Source: Caballeronia sp. SL2Y3
GTDB lineage: Bacteria; Pseudomonadota; Gammaproteobacteria; Burkholderiales; Burkholderiaceae
Length of the DNA: 64,000 bases
Direction of reading: 5' to 3'
NCBI RefSeq assembly: GCF_022879575.1
Contig: NZ_CP084260.1
Span: forward strand, 2,775,233-2,839,232
Shown one piece after another: positions 52,423 through 60,811 of the stretch. Both the position numbers and the translations under genes were made by a program. Every line of letters starts with the position of its first letter. The stretch's first letter is position 1. The notes beneath the pieces are model-generated. The model was not told where the DNA came from. It saw only the letters and a program-made list of their open reading frames with translations, and searched no databases.

Positions 52423-52776
52423 ATGTCCAAAACGCTCGGCGATGCTTTCGAGGCACGCGCGCTCCACTATCTCGAGCGGCAGCGCATGCGCCTTGTCGCG
52501 CGAAACGTGCGCTGTCGCGGCGGCGAGATCGATCTCGTGATGGTCGATGAAGGCGGCGCGCTGGTGTTCGTCGAAGTGCGGGCGCGCAAGAGCCGCCGGT
52601 TCGCGGATGCAGCGACGAGCATCGGCGCGACGAAGCGCGCGCGTCTCGTGCGCGCCGCGCAGCACTATTTGACGACGTGGCGCGGCGCGCTTCCGGCATG
52701 CCGCTTCGACGTGATCGCGTTCGACGCGGGCGAGATTCGCTGGCTGCCGGATGCGTTTCGCGCGGACGAGTCGTAG
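52423..52776 (+). CDS. YraN family (UPF0102) putative endonuclease
   Basis: Protein of 117 residues with a restriction-endonuclease-like fold. The signature [50 protein letters not shown] contains the putative active-site Glu, Asp and Glu-x-Arg. Function is unproven, though neighbours suggest a link to DNA maintenance. It begins the plus-strand run yraN, diaA, BON lipoprotein, matching the E. coli order. Confidence 0.9.
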   Translation: MSKTLGDAFEARALHYLERQRMRLVARNVRCRGGEIDLVMVDEGGALVFVEVRARKSRRFADAATSIGATKRARLVRAAQHYLTTWRGALPACRFDVIAFDAGEIRWLPDAFRADES

Positions 52777-52908
52777 CGCGCGGTTCGGCGCAGGGTGCAT
52801 GCGGTAAACTGCGCAGACTCAACGCCGGACGCTCGCCGCGATTTGCGCGCGCCTCGCTCCAACGCCACACGCAACGAACGCCGCATCGCGGCCGAACACC
52901 GAGAGTCG

Positions 52909-53496
52909 ATGTCAGTCGAACGCATTCAACAGCAATTCCGCGACAGCGCCGCGCTCAAGCTCGAAGCACTCGATACGCTCGCGGTGCCCATCGCGGCCGC
53001 CGTCGATACGCTGTTCAGCGCGCTCGCCAACGGCTCGAAGATTCTCGTGTGCGGCAACGGCGCCTCGGCAGCGGACGCGCAACGTTTCGCAGCCGCGCTC
53101 ATTGGCCGCTTCGAACGCGAGCGCCCCGGCTTGCCGGCTATCGCGCTGACCACGGATTCCTCGATTCTCACGGCCATCGGCAACGACTTCGCGTTCGAGC
53201 AGATCTTCTCGAATCAGGTCCGCGCGCTCGGACAAGCGGGCGACGTCTTGCTGGCGATCAGTGCATCCGGCAACTGCGTGAACGTGCTTGCCGCCGTGCA
53301 GGAAGCGCACGAACGCGAGATGGTCGCGATTGCGCTGACCGGCGACGGCGGCGGCGCGATGACCGACGTGCTCGCCGATACCGACATCCACATCTGCGTG
53401 CCGTCCGAACGGACCGCGCGCATCCACGAAATTCATCTGTTGACCATTCATTGCCTGTGCGACGGCATCGACGCGATGCTGCTGGGCGAAGACTGA
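52909..53496 (+). CDS. diaA: SIS-domain protein, DiaA / phosphoheptose isomerase-like
   Basis: Protein of 195 residues with one SIS domain. DiaA binds DnaA and promotes timely replication start in E. coli; the close relative GmhA isomerises sedoheptulose phosphate. Segments: ILVCGNGASAADAQRFAAALIGRFERERPGLPAIAL and LLAISASGNCVNVL. The DiaA reading is preferred because the flanks, yraN and a DolP-like lipoprotein, are those of E. coli diaA. No ribosome site is strong before 52909. Confidence 0.87.
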   Translation: MSVERIQQQFRDSAALKLEALDTLAVPIAAAVDTLFSALANGSKILVCGNGASAADAQRFAAALIGRFERERPGLPAIALTTDSSILTAIGNDFAFEQIFSNQVRALGQAGDVLLAISASGNCVNVLAAVQEAHEREMVAIALTGDGGGAMTDVLADTDIHICVPSERTARIHEIHLLTIHCLCDGIDAMLLGED

Positions 53497-53519
53497 ATCC
53501 AAAAGGGGGAACGGAGTTG

Positions 53520-54314
53520 ATGAAGAAGACACGCGTCAAGGCGGCGCTGACTCAAGCCACGCTGACGGTCAGCCTGTTGTCCGGCGTCGCGCTGACGCTG
53601 CAGGGCTGCGCGCTCGCGGTGGTGGGCGCGGCGGCGGGCGGCACGCTGATCGCCACGGATCGCCGCACGCTCGGCGCGCAAACGGAAGACCGCGAGATCC
53701 AGGTCAAGGCGCTTTCGCGGATCAAGGAGAACGTGTCCGATCAGGCGCACATCAACGTGACGGTGTTCAACCGGCGCGTGCTGCTGACGGGCGAAGTACC
53801 CGACGACGCGTCCAAGCAAAAGGCCGAAGCTGTCGTGCGCGATATCAACAACGTGGGCGGCATCGTGAACGAACTGTCGGTGCAGCCGGCGAGTTCGATA
53901 TCGTCGCGCGCCAACGATTCGTACCTCGAAGGCCGCGTGAAGACCGCGATGGTCGGCGAGAAGGATCTGTCGGCCAACTACTACAAGGTGGTGTGCGAGC
54001 GAAGCATCATTTATCTGATGGGCCTCGTCACGCAGGATGAAGGCGCGCACGGTGCGGATGTCGCGGCGCGCGTGTCGGGCGTGGAGCAGGTCGTGAAGGT
54101 GTATCAGTACATCAAGCCGGAGGAGGCGAAGGCGCTGGCAGCGGCGGCGGCGTCGGGCGCGAGTGCATCGACGACGGCGACGCCTGCGCCCGCGGAAGCG
54201 ACGGTCGGCACGGTGCCGGATTCGTCGGTGAGCTCGCGACCGCTCGATCAGCAGACCCCGGCGCCCGTGAAGAATTCTGATGTGCGTCCGGGCAGTTCCA
54301 GTTCAGCGAAGTAA
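53520..54314 (+). CDS. BON-domain lipoprotein, DolP (YraP)-like
   Basis: Outer-membrane lipoprotein of 264 residues with two BON domains, like E. coli DolP, which maintains envelope integrity. The lipobox is LTLQGC at about residues 24-29. BON1 has INVTVFNRRVLLTGEVPDDASKQKAE and BON2 has VVCERSIIYLMGLVTQDEGAHGADVAARVSGVEQVVKVYQYI. A long Ala/Thr/Pro-rich tail (about 70 residues) is not part of DolP and looks disordered. A TTG one codon earlier could also be the start. Confidence 0.9.
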   Translation: MKKTRVKAALTQATLTVSLLSGVALTLQGCALAVVGAAAGGTLIATDRRTLGAQTEDREIQVKALSRIKENVSDQAHINVTVFNRRVLLTGEVPDDASKQKAEAVVRDINNVGGIVNELSVQPASSISSRANDSYLEGRVKTAMVGEKDLSANYYKVVCERSIIYLMGLVTQDEGAHGADVAARVSGVEQVVKVYQYIKPEEAKALAAAAASGASASTTATPAPAEATVGTVPDSSVSSRPLDQQTPAPVKNSDVRPGSSSSAK

Positions 54315-54326
54315 TGGTGCGTGAAG

Positions 54327-54677
54327 ATGGTTGAAGCAAGGTTTGTCGTGGCTGCGTTGTTGGCGGCATCGGGCTATGCGGTGGCGGCTGAACAGCCGGT
54401 TGCGTCGGTTTCCTCTGCGAACGCGATGGCGATTGCGCGCAGCAATGCGTGCATGGGCTGTCATGCGGTGGATCGCAAGCTCGTGGGTCCGTCGTTCCAG
54501 CAGGTCGCGCAGAAGTACAAGGGCGATGCTCAGGCGAGTGCGAAGCTCGCCAAGAAAGTGAAGGACGGCGGCGCCGGCGTCTGGGGCTCGATCCCGATGC
54601 CCTCCCACCCCGCGATGAACGATGGCGATATCAAGACCGTCGTCGCGTGGGTGCTCGCGGGGGCGCCGCAGAAGTAA
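54327..54677 (+). CDS. Class I cytochrome c
   Basis: Periplasmic monoheme cytochrome of 116 residues. A signal peptide of about 22 residues (VVAALLAASGYAVAAEQ) precedes the heme motif CMGCH at about 42-46; the axial Met is in GSIPMPSHPAM. It resembles cytochrome c551/c8-type electron carriers. A GTG two codons earlier (54321) is an alternative start. It follows the BON gene by 12 bases and may be cotranscribed. Confidence 0.9.
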   Translation: MVEARFVVAALLAASGYAVAAEQPVASVSSANAMAIARSNACMGCHAVDRKLVGPSFQQVAQKYKGDAQASAKLAKKVKDGGAGVWGSIPMPSHPAMNDGDIKTVVAWVLAGAPQK

Positions 54678-54743
54678 CGTGTTGTGGCGCAGCGGAGGGG
54701 CTTGCTTGCAGGGCGCTTCGCTGTGGTAGAATCGCACTTCGTC

Positions 54744-54819
<76 letters not shown>

Positions 54820-54827
54820 CGAATTCC

Positions 54828-54862
54828 AAAGGGCTCGGTATCACACCGAGCCCTTTGTCTTT
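54828..54862 (+). terminator. Rho-independent terminator of tRNA-Ala
   Basis: AAAGGGCTCGGT (54828-54839) and ACCGAGCCCTTT (54845-54856) form a 12-bp stem followed by a T-rich tract, 9 bases after the tRNA CCA end. Confidence 0.9.
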
Positions 54863-54931
54863 TCCGCGTCTCCCGCAAACCACATCCCGCGTACACTGCC
54901 CCTCAAGCACCCCGCGAGCGAGCAGCGCACC

Positions 54932-55339
54932 ATGCCCATCCACATCCACGAAATCGATCACGTCGTGATTCGCTGCATCGACCTCGACGCGATGATCCAC
55001 TTCTACCGCACCGCGCTCGGCTGCGCGGTCGAGAAAGAGCAGCGCGATATCCGTCTCGTGCAGATGCGCGCCGGCCGCTCGCTGATCGATCTGCTTGCCG
55101 TCGGCGCATCCATCGACCGACCGGAAAGCGGTCAGCCCGGCGCGGGCCGCAACATCGATCACTTGTGCCTGCGCGTCGAACCCTTCGATGCCGCCGCGCT
55201 GCGCGCTCATCTAGAGACGCACGGCGCGCGCATCGGCGAAGAGGCACGGCGTTACGGCGCCGAGGGCTTCGGCCCGTCGCTCTATCTGTTCGATCCCGAA
55301 GGCAACATGATCGAGCTCAAAGGGCCGCCGGAAGCCTGA
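54932..55339 (+). CDS. VOC family (glyoxalase/bleomycin-resistance fold) protein
   Basis: Metal-dependent vicinal oxygen chelate protein of 135 residues. Metal-ligand positions include the His in EIDHVVIRC, the His in NIDHLCLRV and the late Glu in FDPEGNMIELKG. This could be a lactoylglutathione lyase relative or a small dioxygenase. It is convergent with yaeQ, 3 bases apart. The function cannot be narrowed. Confidence 0.85.
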   Translation: MPIHIHEIDHVVIRCIDLDAMIHFYRTALGCAVEKEQRDIRLVQMRAGRSLIDLLAVGASIDRPESGQPGAGRNIDHLCLRVEPFDAAALRAHLETHGARIGEEARRYGAEGFGPSLYLFDPEGNMIELKGPPEA

Positions 55340-55342
55340 CGC

Positions 55343-55894
55343 TCACGCGCCCGGCGCCTTCAGCACGTTCCAGCGAATCGCCACCGGATCGACCGTCGCG
55401 CTGCCGAGCGACGCCTCGCCATCCTGCACGGTCAGTTGCAGGCGCATTGTCCGTTCGGCCAGCTTGCCGAGCGCTTCCGCCACGCCGTCCGCGAGCGACC
55501 ACACCGTCACGTTCTGCAGGCGCTCGACCTTCGCGCGCACGCCCTGCCACCAGATGTCCGCCGTCTTTCCCGCATACGCGATCACGACCACCCGATCCGC
55601 GCGACCGCTCGCCTTCGCAATGCGCCGTTCGTCCGGCTGACCGGCCTCGATCCAAAGCTCGATCTGTCCGGTGAGGTCCTTTTGCCAGAGATCCGGTTCG
55701 TCGGTATCCGAGAGGCCCTTGCAGAATTCGAGTCGCTCGTCGGCGAACAGACCGAACGCCGCGACGCGAATCATCATGCGTTCGTCCGTCTCGGACGGAT
55801 GCCGCGCGATGGTCAAGGAGTGGTCGCCATAGTAATGACGGTCCATGTCGGCGATCTGGAGATCGGCCTTGTAGATGGTGGATTTCAGAGCCAT
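55343..55894 (-). CDS. yaeQ: YaeQ family protein
   Basis: Protein of 183 residues with a PD-(D/E)XK nuclease-like fold seen in YaeQ; function is uncertain. It starts ALKSTIYKADLQIADMDRHYYGDHSLTIARHPSETDERMMIRVAAF, a near-invariant block. DEPDLWQKDLTGQIELWIEAGQPDERRIAKAS also matches. Length and content agree with the family. Confidence 0.93.
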   Translation of the reverse strand: MALKSTIYKADLQIADMDRHYYGDHSLTIARHPSETDERMMIRVAAFGLFADERLEFCKGLSDTDEPDLWQKDLTGQIELWIEAGQPDERRIAKASGRADRVVVIAYAGKTADIWWQGVRAKVERLQNVTVWSLADGVAEALGKLAERTMRLQLTVQDGEASLGSATVDPVAIRWNVLKAPGA

Positions 55895-56090
55895 GCAGCG
55901 ATGACGCCGGCGCTCGCGGCCGGCGATTCATAAGAAGTTGGAAAGCGGCACGGCGCAACGGCAAAAGCCGCACATCGGGCGCGATGAGCCCGACATTGTG
56001 CGGCGAATCGATGTGGAATTGGAAGTGCGGATCGCGCGGTCACCCAAGCAGGCGACCGCGCCGTATTCATGGCGCGCTAGGTACGACCGC

Positions 56091-56435
56091 TTATTGGTCG
56101 ATAAAGCGATCGGCGGTCCACATGCCTTGCGTGTCGCTATTGGCGGCATTCACGAATTCAATGTCGTGGCCGACCACCCGCAGCACGCGAAAATGCGAAT
56201 TCACCGGCGTCGATATGCACTCGTAGCCTTCGAAGAACTGCTGCATTTGCTGATGTTCGCCGGCTTTCGCGTGCTGATCTGCTGAATCGAATTTATCTTT
56301 CGACAAGCAGCCGTACGAGTTCGGCCTGAATTTGAACGTCTGCTGTGGCTGGATCGCGTTGTCCTGCGCGTATGCCGCGGAAACCGCGACAACCAAGCTC
56401 ACCACGGCGAAGACAGCACTGGCGCGTTTCTTCAT
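56091..56435 (-). CDS. Small secreted protein, unknown function
   Basis: Periplasmic or secreted protein of 114 residues, not recognised. A cleavable signal peptide (KKRASAVFAVVSLVVAVSAAYAQ) is clear. The mature part holds two cysteines (SYGCLSKDKF, GYECISTPVN) that may form a disulfide. The ATG at 56435 has GGAGG upstream, better than a start at 56456. The gene uses more A/T-rich codons than its neighbours. Confidence 0.75.
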   Translation of the reverse strand: MKKRASAVFAVVSLVVAVSAAYAQDNAIQPQQTFKFRPNSYGCLSKDKFDSADQHAKAGEHQQMQQFFEGYECISTPVNSHFRVLRVVGHDIEFVNAANSDTQGMWTADRFIDQ

Positions 56436-56661
56436 GAATAGAGCCTCCGGACTCAAGCCGCGACATTAGCAACGTATATAAAACCCGTTCCGTGAACTCA
56501 TGCTAAATGAGCGGTGTCGCGTTGCAAGCATATGTTGTGTGCGATCGCAACAAGACGCAATGTCGCAGTTTTTATCCCGGAGATTACCTGCGCTCCCTTT
56601 TACGACGAACGGCCGATTAACTCGCGAAAGCGAAAATAAATCTTTCGAAAGGAGAGGGCCG
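56436..56661. other. Gene-free stretch before the LysE-family gene
   Basis: With the doubtful ORF that follows, the space between the secreted protein and the LysE gene is nearly 400 bases. A/T content is raised near 56465-56510, including TATATAAA, and probably holds the secreted-protein promoter. CTCAT and ATGAG arms at about 56498-56512 form a 5-bp repeat. Nothing else is recognised. Confidence 0.35.
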
Positions 56662-56835
56662 GTGCGACGATTTGTCTCGTTGCGCTTTTGGTGCGTCGCA
56701 GAAGCGATTCCTGTCGCGCCGCGACACGCGCCTAGCAGTCGATGTCCAGTAGCGGAAGCTAGCCGAACGGCCTATTGTCACGCACGCCGGTTCGTGGATA
56801 AATCGACGGCATTACTCAAGGAGAATCCGGAATGA
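56662..56835 (+). CDS. Possible 57-residue ORF coupled to the LysE gene
   Basis: GTG at 56662 has an excellent AAGGAGAGGG ribosome site 7 bases upstream, and the frame ends in an ATGA overlap with the LysE start. The product (MRRFVSLRFWCVAEAIPVAPRH...) matches no family I know and carries three cysteines. It may be a leader peptide or a coincidence, because the downstream gene has its own AAGGAG. Confidence 0.25.
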   Translation: MRRFVSLRFWCVAEAIPVAPRHAPSSRCPVAEASRTAYCHARRFVDKSTALLKENPE

Positions 56836-57458
56836 CGCTCGCTCAATGGCTGCCGTTTGCAATCGCTTCGGCGATTCTCGTGGCGATTCCCGGGCCGACA
56901 GTGCTGCTCGTCGTCTCGTACGCGCTCGGCCACGGCCGCAGATACGCTCTTGCGACGACAATTGGCGTCGCGCTCGGCGACCTCACGGCCATGACTGCTT
57001 CGATGCTCGGTCTCGGCGTGGTGCTCGCGGCATCGGCGGAGCTTTTCATGGCTGTGAAGTGGATCGGCGCGGCTTATTTGTTCTATCTCGGCGTGAAGCT
57101 GTGGCGCGCGCCGGTCGTCGATACGGATGCCGTCAAGCCGGTCGGCGAACTGCGCACGAGCCGCATCTTCGCGCACGCCTATGCGGTCACCACGCTCATC
57201 CCCAAAAGCATCATCTTCTTCGTCGCCTTCGTGCCGCAGTTCGTGGATCCGCACGCGGCGTCCGTCTCGCAGATCGCCATTCTGGAAGCTACGTTCGTCG
57301 GCATTGCGGCGGCGAACGCGTTCGCCTATGCGCTGCTCGCATCGGGAGCGCGCCGCGCGATCCGCAAGACTTCGGTGCAGCGCGCCGTGAACCGCACCGG
57401 CGGCGCGTTGCTGATGGGCGCGGGCGTCTTCGCTGCGGCCTGGAAGAGGGCAGCATGA
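56832..57458 (+). CDS. LysE/RhtB-family exporter
   Basis: Inner-membrane exporter of amino acids or related metabolites, 208 residues with about six helices. The N-terminal FAIASAILVAIPGPTVLLVVSYALGHGRR is the LysE-family signature, and the TLIPKSIIFFVAFVPQFVDP loop also fits. AAGGAG precedes the ATG at 56832. The next gene overlaps its stop as ATGA. The exported compound is unknown. Confidence 0.9.
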   Translation: MTLAQWLPFAIASAILVAIPGPTVLLVVSYALGHGRRYALATTIGVALGDLTAMTASMLGLGVVLAASAELFMAVKWIGAAYLFYLGVKLWRAPVVDTDAVKPVGELRTSRIFAHAYAVTTLIPKSIIFFVAFVPQFVDPHAASVSQIAILEATFVGIAAANAFAYALLASGARRAIRKTSVQRAVNRTGGALLMGAGVFAAAWKRAA

Positions 57459-57925
57459 ACAGCATCGACGACTGGACAGCCAGCGCGCGGCGCGTGTACT
57501 TCGCACTGCTCGACGACTGGAATCGTCGGGACGCCGCCGCTATGGCCGGGCGCTTTGCGGAGCGAGGCAGCCTCGTCGGCTTCGACGGCAGCGCCATCGA
57601 CGGCCGGGCCTGCATAGAGGCGCACTTGAAGCCGATCTTCGCGGCGCATCCCACGCCACTTTTTGTCGCGAAGGTGCGCGAAGTCAGGCGCATGGCGGCC
57701 GGGCAGACGCTGTTGCTGCGCGCGGTGGCCGGCATGTGGCCGCGGGGACAAGACGCGCTCGATCCGCGCTTCAATGCCGTGCAGACGCTCGTGCTTTCCC
57801 TTTGCGACGGAGCGTACGCGATCGAGATGTTTCAGAACACGCCGGCGGCATTTCACGGACGGCCCGAGGAAGCCGAAAAGCTCACGGCCGAATTGCGGGA
57901 GTTGGGGCCTCCGCGTGTCGCCTGA
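57455..57925 (+). CDS. NTF2-like (SgcJ/EcaC-type) protein
   Basis: Cytoplasmic protein of 156 residues with an NTF2-like cone fold as in SnoaL/SgcJ domains. Segments: YFALLDDWNRRDAAAMAGRFAERGSLVGFDGSAIDG and FNAVQTLVLSLCDGAYAIEMFQNTPAAFHGRPE. Many family members are hypothetical stress or biosynthesis proteins. It is cotranscribed with the LysE exporter (ATGA overlap) and ends 4 bases before the convergent mnmE stop. Confidence 0.85.
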   Translation: MNSIDDWTASARRVYFALLDDWNRRDAAAMAGRFAERGSLVGFDGSAIDGRACIEAHLKPIFAAHPTPLFVAKVREVRRMAAGQTLLLRAVAGMWPRGQDALDPRFNAVQTLVLSLCDGAYAIEMFQNTPAAFHGRPEEAEKLTAELRELGPPRVA

Positions 57926-57929
57926 TGCG

Positions 57930-59357
57930 CTATTTCCCGATGCAGAAGCGGCTGAAGATGACGCCGAGCAGATCGTCGGAAGTGAATTCGCCGGTGATCG
58001 CGTTCAGGCTGTCCTGCGCGAGCCGCAACTCTTCGGCGAACAGGTCGAGCACCTGCGATTGCTGGCTCGCGTGATCCGCGGCGAGCGCAAGATGCTCGCG
58101 CGCTTCGCGCAGCGCGGTGAGGTGCCGTTCCCGCGCGAGGTAGACGCTTTCGGCGCCCGCCTGCCAGCCGGCGATTTTCAACAACTGCTCGCGCAACAGC
58201 GCGATGCCGTCGCCCGTCTTGGCGGACAGGTTCACTTCGCGCGCTCGGTCGTCGCGTTCGCGCACGGCGGCCGGCGCGCCCGCGAGATCAGTCTTGTTCA
58301 GCACGCGGACGACCGGCACGCCCTGCGGAAAGCGGGCAGCAATGGATTCGTCGTCGGCCGTCATGCCCGTGCGAGCGTCGAGCAAATGGAGCACGACGTC
58401 CGCGCGCTCGATCTCGCCCCACGTGCGCTCGATGCCGATGCGCTCCACTTCGTCTTCGGTCTCGCGCAAGCCGGCGGTGTCGATGATATGCAGCGGGATG
58501 CCCTCGATCTGAATCGTCTGCGCAACCTTGTCGCGCGTGGTGCCCGCAATCGGCGTGACGATCGCCAGTTCTGCACCGGCGAGCGCATTCAATAGCGACG
58601 ATTTCCCGACGTTCGGCTGCCCCGCCAGCACGACCGACATGCCTTCGCGCAGGAGCGCGCCTTGCCGGGCATCCGCGAGCACGCGATCCAGCCGTTCGCG
58701 GATGCGGGTGAGCTTGCCGCGCGCGTCGGCGGCTTCGAGAAAGTCGATCTCTTCTTCCGGAAAATCGAGCGTCGCCTCGACCAGCATTCGCAGCGTGATG
58801 ACGTCCTCCACGAGCGCGTGAATTTCGCGCGAGAACGCGCCTTCCAAGGAGCGGCCGGCCGAACGCGCGGCGGCTTCCGTGCTCGCTTCGATGAGGTCGG
58901 CGACGGCTTCGGCCTGCGCGAGATCGAGCTTGTCGTTCAGAAACGCGCGGCGCGTGAACTCGCCGGGCTCCGCGAGCCGCAGGCCGAAGTCGCGTCCCGC
59001 CTCGATCGCCCGTTGCAGCAAGAGCTGCAGCACGATCGGCCCGCCGTGGCCCTGCAATTCCAGAACGTGCTCGCCCGTGTACGAATGCGGCGCAGGAAAG
59101 TACAGCGCGATGCCGCGGTCGAGTGCTTCCCCCTCGCCGTCGATGAACGGGACGTAGCTCGCGTGGCGCGGCGTGAGCGGCTGGCCGCATAGCGCATGCA
59201 TCGACCGCTGCGCGGCCGCCTGGCCCGCCCGACCGAACGAGAGCCGCACGACGCCGATTCCGCCGCGCCCCGGCGCGGTGGCGATAGCGACGATGGGATC
59301 GGTGTCGTTGGTCAACATGGCGGCGGTCGGAGCGGAGGCGTCGGAAGGAGCCGGCAT
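57930..59357 (-). CDS. mnmE: tRNA modification GTPase MnmE (TrmE)
   Basis: Works with MnmG to install cmnm5 or nm5 groups at the wobble uridine of tRNAs. 475 residues from the ATG at 59357; the ATG at 59318 ([25 protein letters not shown]) is a likely alternative giving 462. The tetrahydrofolate-binding N-domain is followed by a helical domain. The G domain has [23 protein letters not shown] and NKTDL, and the C-terminus CIGK holds the conserved Cys. Position near rpmH and yidC is typical. Confidence 0.96.
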   Translation of the reverse strand: MPAPSDASAPTAAMLTNDTDPIVAIATAPGRGGIGVVRLSFGRAGQAAAQRSMHALCGQPLTPRHASYVPFIDGEGEALDRGIALYFPAPHSYTGEHVLELQGHGGPIVLQLLLQRAIEAGRDFGLRLAEPGEFTRRAFLNDKLDLAQAEAVADLIEASTEAAARSAGRSLEGAFSREIHALVEDVITLRMLVEATLDFPEEEIDFLEAADARGKLTRIRERLDRVLADARQGALLREGMSVVLAGQPNVGKSSLLNALAGAELAIVTPIAGTTRDKVAQTIQIEGIPLHIIDTAGLRETEDEVERIGIERTWGEIERADVVLHLLDARTGMTADDESIAARFPQGVPVVRVLNKTDLAGAPAAVRERDDRAREVNLSAKTGDGIALLREQLLKIAGWQAGAESVYLARERHLTALREAREHLALAADHASQQSQVLDLFAEELRLAQDSLNAITGEFTSDDLLGVIFSRFCIGK

Positions 59358-59390
59358 TGTATCGCGCGCTTCTTGATCCGATTCGCTAGG

Positions 59391-59424
59391 ATAATTCTTG
59401 CATTATCTTAAACAAGATACAATT
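59391..59424. promoter_or_regulatory. Divergent promoter region with TATCTT/AAGATA palindrome
   Basis: TATCTT (59404-59409) and AAGATA (59414-59419) are inverted arms 4 bases apart. On the plus strand TTCTTG, 17 bases, TACAAT forms a promoter around them; on the minus strand TTGTTT, 16 bases, TATCCT could serve mnmE. The repeat could bind one of the nearby regulator-like proteins. It lies 200 bases before the regulator start at 59619. Confidence 0.45.
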
Positions 59425-59618
59425 TCGAATCGCTCTGTGCAGTACCGTTGTGGATGGAGAATCGGCCCGCGCTTGTCGGAACTCGTCGGGCGGCGCCTAC
59501 ATAGCTGACATCAGGCAAGAAATCAATTGCTCGGACAGGATAAACGACGTCCAATGCGCGCCACATCTAGCGCGGTTGGTTGACGTATAGGCAGCGGTTG
59601 CCTTGCACAATTGAACGC

Positions 59619-60035
59619 ATGCCAACACAGCAAGAGAAGGCCGATTTCTCAGAACGGCTCAAATTTTCCATGGCCCGCTCGCCCGAGAAGATGCGGGGCG
59701 CGACCGATCTCGCGAACAAATTCAACTTGCGGTACCAGGGCGAGCCGGTGTCCCCGCAAACCGCGCACAAGTGGCTGACCGGGCGCTCCATTCCCACGAG
59801 CGACAAACTCCAGACGCTCGCTGAATGGCTGAAGGTGGATCTTCACTGGCTGCATTACGGTCCGCCGCCGAGCGGCGGCGCGCAGACCGCGCCCAAACCG
59901 CTCGCGCGCGACGAGAGATACCCCGCGTCCGAGGACACGCTGGAGCTTGCGTCGAAGATCGAGGCGCTGTCGCCGCATCACCGGTACCTGCTGGAGGAGC
60001 TTATCGACCAGTTCTATGGGGCGATGAAGCGGTAG
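59619..60035 (+). CDS. XRE/Cro-like DNA-binding protein
   Basis: Protein of 138 residues with an N-terminal helix-turn-helix of the Cro/CI type. The HTH region is GATDLANKFNLRYQGEPVSPQTAHKWLTGRSIPTSDKLQTLAEWLKVDLHWLHYG, a pattern seen in phage-like repressors. No peptidase domain is present, so it is not a full CI/LexA protein. The ATG at 59619 follows TTGAACGC without a strong ribosome site. It is one of two small genes set between mnmE and yidC. Confidence 0.75.
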   Translation: MPTQQEKADFSERLKFSMARSPEKMRGATDLANKFNLRYQGEPVSPQTAHKWLTGRSIPTSDKLQTLAEWLKVDLHWLHYGPPPSGGAQTAPKPLARDERYPASEDTLELASKIEALSPHHRYLLEELIDQFYGAMKR

Positions 60036-60217
60036 GGCGCGCTGGCTGCGACCAAATTTTTCATATCGATCGGCGGGAAGTATCTTGTGCCGTTGAAAAG
60101 CGGAAAGCCTGCGCGGTAAGGGACTTCTGGCGGGTCCGGCTGCTAATCCAAGTTCGAACCGAAAAACTCAAATTCGAACTCGGCGACGCCGATTGGAATG
60201 TCTACGACACTATCTGC

Positions 60218-60718
60218 ATGGCGACGAATCGTACAAAAAGGGCTTTCGCGGATGGATTAAGGCTGCTGGTCGAAGATGCGGCCGACACCATCCAGCGTGA
60301 CGTTCCCTATTTCAAGCAAAACAAAAAGACCTTCCGCGTCGGACATGCGGGCGACCTCGTCCGCGCGCTCGAGCATGCGGACCCGGACGCGAATGTCACC
60401 TCTACGACTGTAAAGAACTGGTTCGATGGAAATGCAATGCCGAGAAGGAGGAATCGCAGGTCATTGACGATGCTTCTCGGCCGGCGGGCGACATTGCTGC
60501 TAGACGGCGAGGACATCACACCGTATATCTCTTCTCGGGCGGAGGCGGCGGAAACCCTACCGGCGTTCCGGAGTCACGAGGAGAAGGACGCCTTTCGTCG
60601 CGATGTCCGTGAGGCAACGGCCGCGGCGAGACTTTTTCTGGCCAAATTGAGCCGGTTAGACGAAAGACTAAGCAACCGCGCTTCTTCCGCCGCAACCCGA
60701 CAAAACAACGAGGGGTAA
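60218..60718 (+). CDS. Hypothetical regulator-like protein
   Basis: Open frame of 166 residues from ATG at 60218, not recognised. The middle part VTSTTVKNWFDGNAMPRRRNRRSLTMLLGRRATLLLDGEDITPYI looks like a helix-turn-helix followed by a basic patch, hinting at DNA binding. Codon use is less GC-rich than the flanking housekeeping genes. The frame stays open upstream, but there is no good ATG or GTG before 60218. It ends near the terminator of the yidC operon. Confidence 0.5.
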   Translation: MATNRTKRAFADGLRLLVEDAADTIQRDVPYFKQNKKTFRVGHAGDLVRALEHADPDANVTSTTVKNWFDGNAMPRRRNRRSLTMLLGRRATLLLDGEDITPYISSRAEAAETLPAFRSHEEKDAFRRDVREATAAARLFLAKLSRLDERLSNRASSAATRQNNEG

Positions 60719-60753
60719 AAAAAGCGGTGCGGTAAGCGGTCAAAGCAGCGCGA

Positions 60754-60781
60754 AAACAAAAACGCCCGGCAAGCCGGGCGT
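60754..60781 (-). terminator. Rho-independent terminator of the rpmH-rnpA-yidD-yidC operon
   Basis: Read on the minus strand, ACGCCCGGC and GCCGGGCGT (60773-60781 and 60762-60770) form a 9-bp stem with a 2-base loop, followed by TTTTTGTTTTC. It lies about 30 bases past the yidC stop. Confidence 0.85.
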
Positions 60782-60811
60782 CTCCCCATTCAAAACCAGC
60801 AGCCAAAAACC

